11,694 nt of DNA from Bacteroidota bacterium (lineage in GTDB: Bacteria > Bacteroidota > Bacteroidia > Chitinophagales > UBA2359). The translations under genes and the position numbers were made by a program. Where the stretch lies: assembly GCA_020627525.1 (NCBI GenBank), contig JAHDGP010000103.1, positions 1-11,694 on the forward strand, given 5' to 3'. Every line of letters starts with the position of its first letter. Within the stretch, counting starts at the first letter, position 1. The notes beneath the pieces are model-generated. The model ran no database searches, was not told where the DNA came from, and saw nothing but the letters and a program-made list of their open reading frames with translations. Below are positions 6,879-11,694 of this stretch, in pieces.

Positions 6879-6886
6879 CAAATATA
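6879..6886 (-). promoter_or_regulatory. Probable -7 promoter element of the SDR gene
   Basis: TATATTTG on the minus strand is an exact match to TAnnTTTG and ends 21 bases before the SDR start codon at 6857, implying a leader of about 15 nt. A clear -33 TTTG at the right distance was not found, so support rests on one element. Confidence 0.4.
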
Positions 6887-7373
6887 CCAAACATTAGTTA
6901 AATAAGTCGTAATATATATTTCTTTGCAAATAGATTATGATTTTTACATAATGTAAAACAATTTCATGAACTACTAAGGTCAAAGTAAGGATGCGGTATT
7001 TACACATTTTACTATAACTTAAGTACTTGTTCAAAATAATTACATCATACAACTAGACATTTTTAAAAATCAGTGACAAGCAAACAATGTATCCAAAAGC
7101 GCTAGAGCTTCTACAAAAGTTGAGCTCCACTGGATCTAATAGATAATTTTTTATATGTTGTTTGTTTCTCCAAAATATCTGGTTGAGTTTAATTACATAG
7201 TTGTTTTGAATTCTTTTTTCAGTATTAGTCGTTGAAAATACTCGCAGTAGTTACGGCTATCGAATTGTCGGACCGTTCTGCATTTTTCGCCTCAAATACT
7301 AAAAAATAACCTCAAAATATCTTATTAATTATTAGAAGCAAATACTTAGGAATTATAATTAAGAACAAAGCTT
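6887..7373. other. Long divergent intergenic region, no clear gene
   Basis: Between the SDR promoter (-) and the second helical gene (+) lie almost 500 bases without a convincing gene. Most is AT-rich. Two less AT-rich islands stand out: about 7075-7135, which contains a 19-codon open frame (7087-7146) and short inverted repeats around GAGCTC, and about 7245-7292. No exact TAnnTTTG element on the plus strand could be assigned to the gene at 7374. I see no tRNA, insertion sequence or CRISPR-like pattern. Confidence 0.5.
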
Positions 7374-8795
7374 ATGCGGAAAAACAAATTTATAACTCAG
7401 TTATTGTCATTGAATGCGAAAGAGATAAAAGAGTTTGTCTTGTTTGTTTCTTCCCCGTTTTTCAATAAAAATAAGTCATTGATCAGTTTGTTAACTTATT
7501 TGATCAAATTTTTTCCATCATTTAATCAAAAAAAATTTACAAAAGAACACTTGCTTAAAGAGCTCTTTGGAAACCAAAAATCTGGTGAACAAAAGTTGAA
7601 AAATCAGTTGTCAGAATTGTCAAAACTGTTTGAAAAGTATTTAATCCAAATAAAGTTTCAAGATCAAAAACTATTTAATGAACATTTATTGCTTAATAGT
7701 TTTTTAGAGAGAAACTTAGGTAAGATGTTTGTACAAAAATCAAAAAAAATAGAGGATTTGATTGAGGATTTGGCAAAAGAGATTGATCCAGATTACTATT
7801 ATTGCAGATATTTGATTCAAAAAGATAAATTCCTTTATTATGTAACAAGAAAGCAAAAAGATAATAATAGCAACTTAGCATCAGTATTACAAAATCTAGA
7901 TGCCTATTATTTGATAGATAAATTGAGGTTTTGTTGTGGTGCTTTGGTGAGGCAAAACCTAGTTAATGAAAAAATAGAGTTGCAACTTTTGGATGAATTG
8001 GTTGATTATATTGAGACCCAATCATTTCAAGAGACTCCTTTGATCATTTTATGGTATAAGTTGTTATTGCTTTTGAAGGATGATGAAGATGAAGCTCTGT
8101 ATTATGACATGTTGGAAAATTTGTATAAGTATGATGAAGGGATTAGTAAAGATGAACTGAGACAAATATGTACAGGTGTATTTAATTACTGCAATAATAA
8201 ACTCAAACAGGGAAAGACATCTTATTTGGCAAATATTTTTAATATATATAAATACATGTTAAGTCGAAACATTTTATTGGCAGGTGCCTATATTCCATTT
8301 AGACATTATCGAAATATTGTAGTTACTGCATCTAGGTTGAATGAAATTGAATGGGCTGAAAATTTTATATACGAATACAAGGATAAGCTAGAACCTGATC
8401 AGAAAGAGAATATTACCAATTACTGTTTAGGTGAATTAGCATTTGCCAAGCAAAATTATAATGAGACTTTAGATTATTTATTAAAATTTGAATTTGAAGA
8501 TTTTGATCAATATATCCAACACAAGGTCTTGCTTACCAAAACTTATTATGAATTGGACGAGTATGAATCTTTATCCGCTTTAATGCATAGTTTTAGAACG
8601 TACTTATCAAGAAGTGAAAGTTTGACACCTTTTTTGCAGAAATCGTATAAGAATTTCATTACTTATACTAATAAAATATACAAACTTAAATTTGTTAAAA
8701 AGGATGAAATGAAAAATGATACGCTTAGAGAGTTAGATGAGCTTTCTCAAATTACAAATAAAGATTGGCTTTTAGAGAAGTTGAAAGAAATATGA
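7374..8795 (+). CDS. Uncharacterised cytosolic all-helical protein, cassette 2
   Basis: A 473-residue protein without signal peptide, membrane segment or known catalytic motif, built of Leu/Lys/Glu/Tyr-rich amphipathic helices. The N-terminus L-L-S-L-N-A-K-E-I-K-E-F, then S-S-P-F-F-N-K-N, is a signature I recall from unnamed Bacteroidota proteins of about 450-500 residues (pattern K-E-x-x-x-F, then S-P-F/Y-F-N). Residues about 270-420 contain TPR-like helix pairs (G-E-L-A-F-A-K-Q-N-Y-N-E-T-L-D-Y-L). It is followed after 161 bases by a T9SS cargo gene on the same strand, mirroring cassette 1. Its N-terminal layout resembles that of the 488-residue protein at 4468-5934, but the similarity is weak. 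The ATG at 7374 is chosen because the family signature starts directly after it. Function unknown. Confidence 0.82.
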   Translation: MRKNKFITQLLSLNAKEIKEFVLFVSSPFFNKNKSLISLLTYLIKFFPSFNQKKFTKEHLLKELFGNQKSGEQKLKNQLSELSKLFEKYLIQIKFQDQKLFNEHLLLNSFLERNLGKMFVQKSKKIEDLIEDLAKEIDPDYYYCRYLIQKDKFLYYVTRKQKDNNSNLASVLQNLDAYYLIDKLRFCCGALVRQNLVNEKIELQLLDELVDYIETQSFQETPLIILWYKLLLLLKDDEDEALYYDMLENLYKYDEGISKDELRQICTGVFNYCNNKLKQGKTSYLANIFNIYKYMLSRNILLAGAYIPFRHYRNIVVTASRLNEIEWAENFIYEYKDKLEPDQKENITNYCLGELAFAKQNYNETLDYLLKFEFEDFDQYIQHKVLLTKTYYELDEYESLSALMHSFRTYLSRSESLTPFLQKSYKNFITYTNKIYKLKFVKKDEMKNDTLRELDELSQITNKDWLLEKLKEI

Positions 8796-8956
8796 GGTTT
8801 GTAAATAATTAGTGTCATAATATTATCGTTTTTAACATGAAAATTATTGGTAATGAGAGGCTTATTAAATGCATTTAGATTTGTGTATTTATTATAATTA
8901 AATGCCATAAAAGATTTGTATATTGTATTTTTAAAATCTTAAGAATTGCCAAGCTT
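8796..8956 (+). promoter_or_regulatory. Spacer between helical gene and T9SS cargo, possible internal promoter
   Basis: This AT-rich 161-bp spacer holds TAGATTTG at 8876-8883, an exact TAnnTTTG match about 73 bases before the cargo gene's start codon. No TTG lies at the usual distance upstream. A related AGATTTGT-A-TATT segment recurs at about 8914. The cargo gene could thus have its own promoter as well as read-through from the helical gene. No convincing terminator is seen. Confidence 0.3.
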
Positions 8957-11425
8957 ATGAGGAATACATACCTAATACTGATGATGTTATTTGTCAGTTA
9001 TATCCAGATTTACCCCCAAACAACAATTACTGTCACAACGAGTGCCAATGATGGTCCTGGCTCTCTCAGAGCGGCAATGATAAATGCAAACAATGCCTCA
9101 GATGATGTGCTAATAAATTTTGACATAGATTCAACGATGCCTATTGTCATTATTGTTGATGAAGATTTACCAACTATCACCAAAAGCAATGTAACGTTAG
9201 ATGGGTCGAGCCAGCTTGGCTATACAGAAAACAACCCTGTTATTACCATCCAACCAAAAGATATTCAAGATGAAACATCAGTGGGATTATTTTTCAGTGA
9301 GACCGCTATTAATGGTGCAGTTTATGGCTTGGCATTTAAATACTTTCACGTGTGTATAAGAGCTTGGACACACAATCTGCAGGTAGGTGCTCCAGGTTTG
9401 GGTAACTGGGTAGAAGGGTTACCCGAAGAGGACGATGACAATGGTATTGCAGTAGGGGTTAATAGAGAGAACGTATCAATTCAAAGTAATACAATCAGCT
9501 ATTGCCATAGGGGTATAAAGTTGGAAGGTATAAACGCAATTGTCGGTGGTTATGAAAATGGAGAAGGGAATATTATGATAAATAATTATCGGGCGATAAG
9601 AGTACTTGCAGGCATTGACAGTGAGATAGTGGGAAATTTTATTGGCTACAATCCATTGACAAATGAAGCTGTGGGGAATTTTTATGATGGCATTAGAATT
9701 GAATTAGCTGTTAGAGGAACGAAAATAATTGGTAACCAAATTTTGGCTTGCACCGAGTCGCAAATCGTTTTCCGAAACGACGAAAATTTTGGCACTGGTC
9801 CTTCCCAAGAAACTATAATTCAAGGGAACTCCATCGGTACTACATTTGATGAATCCGTAAATGCAGGCGGGCGTTTTGGAATTAGAGTAGAAAGTACAAA
9901 CAATGCAATTATTGGAGGAAATGAAATAGAACAAAAAAACATTATTGCCAACAGTGAAACAGGAATAGAGTTAGGAGTTCAAACAGACTCTGTCTTGATT
10001 AATCGTAATAGCATTTACTGCAATGATACCGGAATTAAATACGTTACAGAACAAGCCAATAATGCGAAGTCGAAACCGTCTTTTTCTGCAATAAACTTAG
10101 AAGCATTTATAGGTGTTAGTGATCCTTGGGACTCAATAGAAATTTTCTTTGATAAAAACTCTACTTGCCCTGAAAAAAGCTGTCAAGGTAAAAATTACTT
10201 AACAACTGTCCATGCAGATCAAGGAGGTATTTTTTCATACTTCAACCCAATTCAAGATATTGACTATGAATTTGGCGATTCATTGTACCTGATTTCTGCT
10301 ACAGCAACTGGACAAAATAAGAATACTTCTGAACTTAGCAATTGTATTGAAATGCCTATTTGTTCAGAAAATTGTGTTATGCCTGGTGATTATAATAGAG
10401 ATGGAATAGTAAACCACAAAGATTTACTTTCGGTGGCTCTGGCATTTGGCAAAACAAATACTCTTGGTAGATTGTACCACACAGAACAGTTTTTTCCTCA
10501 GGATGTTGGACCTGACTGGGATCAACAATTGCCCAATGGAATAGATTATAAATACTTAGATGGTAACAACGATCTCAAAATAGATCGTGGTGATATAGAT
10601 GCTATAAATGCAAACTATGAACGTACGCATTCTGTTGAACCCATTGTACAAAATTTAGAAGACACCACAGCTAATGGTATTCTACCCAAATTAACTTTAG
10701 AGGTAGAGGGAGATTTGCAAACAGGTATGAATGAACTCAAGTTTGTACTGGGTAATGAAAATGAGATGGCGGAAGACATTTACGGGATTGCTTTTAAACT
10801 TAGCTATACCTTTGAAGGAATAGACTCTGTGAATATCTTTCATCCTGATGGACCAATGGCTCCAAAGTTAGTAGTGGATAGTAGTTTTTTGGGTTCAGCT
10901 AATGAGTTGGTGGTTATAGATTATTTTCATCCAAAATATGATTCAAATAGAAAAGAATGGGATATTGCCATTTCAAGAACGGATCAAAAACCTATTACGA
11001 GATTTGGAGAATTGGCAACGGGGATTGTTTGTATTATTGAAATTGGAACAGTAAGACCTTTTATTGAATTTAGTTTCAGTGATATTCAATATATGAATGA
11101 GGTAGGTGTCTATACACCATTGTCTCCCAAAGATGATTCTTACAGTGTTAGTGTTGGAGTTTCAGACTTATCCAAGAACGATTTCGAAATTTATCCAAAT
11201 CCAGTAATAGCAAATCAACAGCAATTAAACTTTAAATTTCCAGTAGAGTGGAGTGGTAGTAAAAGTATTGAGGTATTTGATTTGGAAGGGAACTTTGTAA
11301 TTCAGGAAGAAATGAATTTTGAAAACACATCATCAGTAAATTTGAATAATTTGAAGCCTGGGGCTTATATTATTAGAGTTGAAAATGAAGGAAAGTATTT
11401 TAGTAAAAAGGTTTTGGTCTGGTAA
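8957..11425 (+). CDS. Secreted beta-helix protein with dockerin-like module and T9SS sorting domain
   Basis: An 822-residue exported protein. Residues 1-21 are a signal peptide (M-R-N-T-Y-L-I-L-M-M-L-F, cleavage near Y-P-Q). Residues 23-45 (T-V-T-T-S-A-N-D-G-P-G-S-L-R-A-A) are the cap typical of right-handed parallel beta-helix proteins. Residues 70-365 form the beta-helix, with repeated I-x-G-N-x-I and N-T-I rungs. Residues 476-552 hold two EF-hand-like calcium loops of dockerin type: D478-Y-N480-R-D482-G-I-V-N486-H-K-D489, and D535-G-N537-N-D539 to D546. Residues about 575-735 are a beta-sandwich that may be cohesin-like. Residues 742-822 are the T9SS type A sorting domain (F-E-I-Y-P-N-P; P-G-A-Y-I-I-R-V). 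It is probably a surface or secreted adhesin or polysaccharide-binding protein; no lyase or hydrolase active site could be picked out. It follows the second helical gene on the same strand. The ATG at 8957 directly precedes the signal peptide. Confidence 0.88.
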   Translation: MRNTYLILMMLFVSYIQIYPQTTITVTTSANDGPGSLRAAMINANNASDDVLINFDIDSTMPIVIIVDEDLPTITKSNVTLDGSSQLGYTENNPVITIQPKDIQDETSVGLFFSETAINGAVYGLAFKYFHVCIRAWTHNLQVGAPGLGNWVEGLPEEDDDNGIAVGVNRENVSIQSNTISYCHRGIKLEGINAIVGGYENGEGNIMINNYRAIRVLAGIDSEIVGNFIGYNPLTNEAVGNFYDGIRIELAVRGTKIIGNQILACTESQIVFRNDENFGTGPSQETIIQGNSIGTTFDESVNAGGRFGIRVESTNNAIIGGNEIEQKNIIANSETGIELGVQTDSVLINRNSIYCNDTGIKYVTEQANNAKSKPSFSAINLEAFIGVSDPWDSIEIFFDKNSTCPEKSCQGKNYLTTVHADQGGIFSYFNPIQDIDYEFGDSLYLISATATGQNKNTSELSNCIEMPICSENCVMPGDYNRDGIVNHKDLLSVALAFGKTNTLGRLYHTEQFFPQDVGPDWDQQLPNGIDYKYLDGNNDLKIDRGDIDAINANYERTHSVEPIVQNLEDTTANGILPKLTLEVEGDLQTGMNELKFVLGNENEMAEDIYGIAFKLSYTFEGIDSVNIFHPDGPMAPKLVVDSSFLGSANELVVIDYFHPKYDSNRKEWDIAISRTDQKPITRFGELATGIVCIIEIGTVRPFIEFSFSDIQYMNEVGVYTPLSPKDDSYSVSVGVSDLSKNDFEIYPNPVIANQQQLNFKFPVEWSGSKSIEVFDLEGNFVIQEEMNFENTSSVNLNNLKPGAYIIRVENEGKYFSKKVLVW

Positions 11426-11548
11426 CTAGCTCAGCCCGCAAGGCAACGTTCTGTTGGTTGTTGTAAAGAGATTTTGGACATATTCTATGCTTTGCTGCGA
11501 AAATTCGATTGGACCCACACACGGTGAATGACATCTGAGGCGCATGCA

Positions 11549-11597
11549 AAGAATCCCGAAGGGATGACATTCACAAGAATCCCGAAGGGATGACATT
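11549..11597. repeat. Two copies of a 23-bp REP-like repeat with ATCCC-GAA-GGGAT core
   Basis: The same 23 bases occur at 11549-11571 and 11575-11597, with three bases between. Each contains a small perfect hairpin, ATCCC-GAA-GGGAT, at 11553-11565 and 11579-11591. GTGAATG at 11524-11530 can also pair with CATTCAC at 11568-11574. The GAATCCCGAAGGGATGACAT wording resembles a dispersed intergenic repeat I recall from several Bacteroidota genomes. It lies between the T9SS gene and the terminator. Confidence 0.8.
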
Positions 11598-11604
11598 ATC
11601 TTAC

Positions 11605-11640
11605 AAAAAAAACCTCATCGCATTGCGATGAGGTTTTTTT
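11605..11640. terminator. Strong bidirectional rho-independent terminator
   Basis: CCTCATCGC (11613-11621) and GCGATGAGG (11625-11633) form a perfect nine-pair stem with a three-base loop. Eight A residues flank it on the left and seven T residues on the right, so it has a U-tract in both directions. It can end the plus-strand beta-helix gene and also the minus-strand tRNA gene, whose 3' end is only five bases away. Confidence 0.9.
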
Positions 11641-11644
11641 AAAG

Positions 11645-11694
11645 AGCCGAAGGAGGGATTCGAACCCCCGACCCGCTGATTACAAATCAGCTGC
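11645..11694 (-). tRNA. tRNA-Thr (anticodon UGU), 3' part, cut by window edge
   Basis: On the minus strand the visible part shows anticodon stem GCTGA/TCAGC with loop TTTGTAA. The anticodon is TGT (complement at 11682-11684), reading Thr ACA codons. Then come a five-base variable loop, T-stem GGGGG/CCCTC with loop TTCGAAT, the acceptor 3' strand CTTCGGC (complement at 11646-11652) and discriminator U at 11645. CCA is not encoded, as is common in Bacteroidota. The D-arm and 5' acceptor strand lie beyond the window. The terminator directly behind it probably ends its transcript. Confidence 0.92.

Noticed and set aside
5935..7373. Shared operator upstream of both helical genes (a CGTTGAAA segment occurs in each)
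   Set aside because: The match is eight bases in AT-rich DNA, at different distances from the two starts; too weak to separate from chance.
7693..9934. Minus-strand frames at 7693-7881 and 9704-9934
   Set aside because: Antisense inside the second helical gene and the beta-helix gene; low-complexity products without domains.

Overview
The window looks like low-GC chromosomal DNA from a Bacteroidota member, most likely a Saprospiria-type marine or freshwater bacterium. This rests on two secreted proteins that end in type IX secretion (T9SS) type A sorting domains, two Bacteroidota-style all-helical cytosolic proteins, TAnnTTTG-type promoter elements, a MerC-domain gene behind a Zur-like palindrome, and intergenic repeats of a kind common in this phylum. 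The placement below phylum is inference.

Layout from left to right. Positions 1-238 are non-coding and end in a promoter overlapped by a perfect palindrome. A MerC-domain membrane protein (239-610, +) follows. A minus-strand pair comes next: an RDD membrane protein (1182-1631) followed by a DinB-family protein (620-1129 or 620-1162). A 220-bp spacer carries a 40-bp tandem repeat. Then comes a tightly packed minus-strand unit, read from right to left: helical-repeat protein (5934-4468), exported DUF1028/T9SS protein (4444-2225), methylglyoxal synthase mgsA (2220-1852). Upstream of it is an SDR oxidoreductase (6857-6186, -), which seems to have lost its last ten residues to an in-frame TAA. A 516-bp gap without a clear gene follows. 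On the plus strand there is a second helical-repeat protein (7374-8795), then a second T9SS cargo, a beta-helix protein with a dockerin-like calcium-binding module (8957-11425). The right edge holds a short repeat pair, a strong bidirectional terminator and the 3' part of a tRNA-Thr(UGU) gene on the minus strand.

The most system-like pattern is that the same gene pair occurs twice: an uncharacterised cytosolic helical protein of about 480 residues followed by a large T9SS cargo. The two pairs point away from each other around the SDR gene. The two helical proteins share an N-terminal layout but only weak sequence similarity, so they look like distant relatives and not a recent duplication. 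Whether the helical protein acts on its neighbour's expression or export is open. The other genes (mgsA, SDR, RDD, DinB, merC) are ordinary housekeeping or accessory genes.
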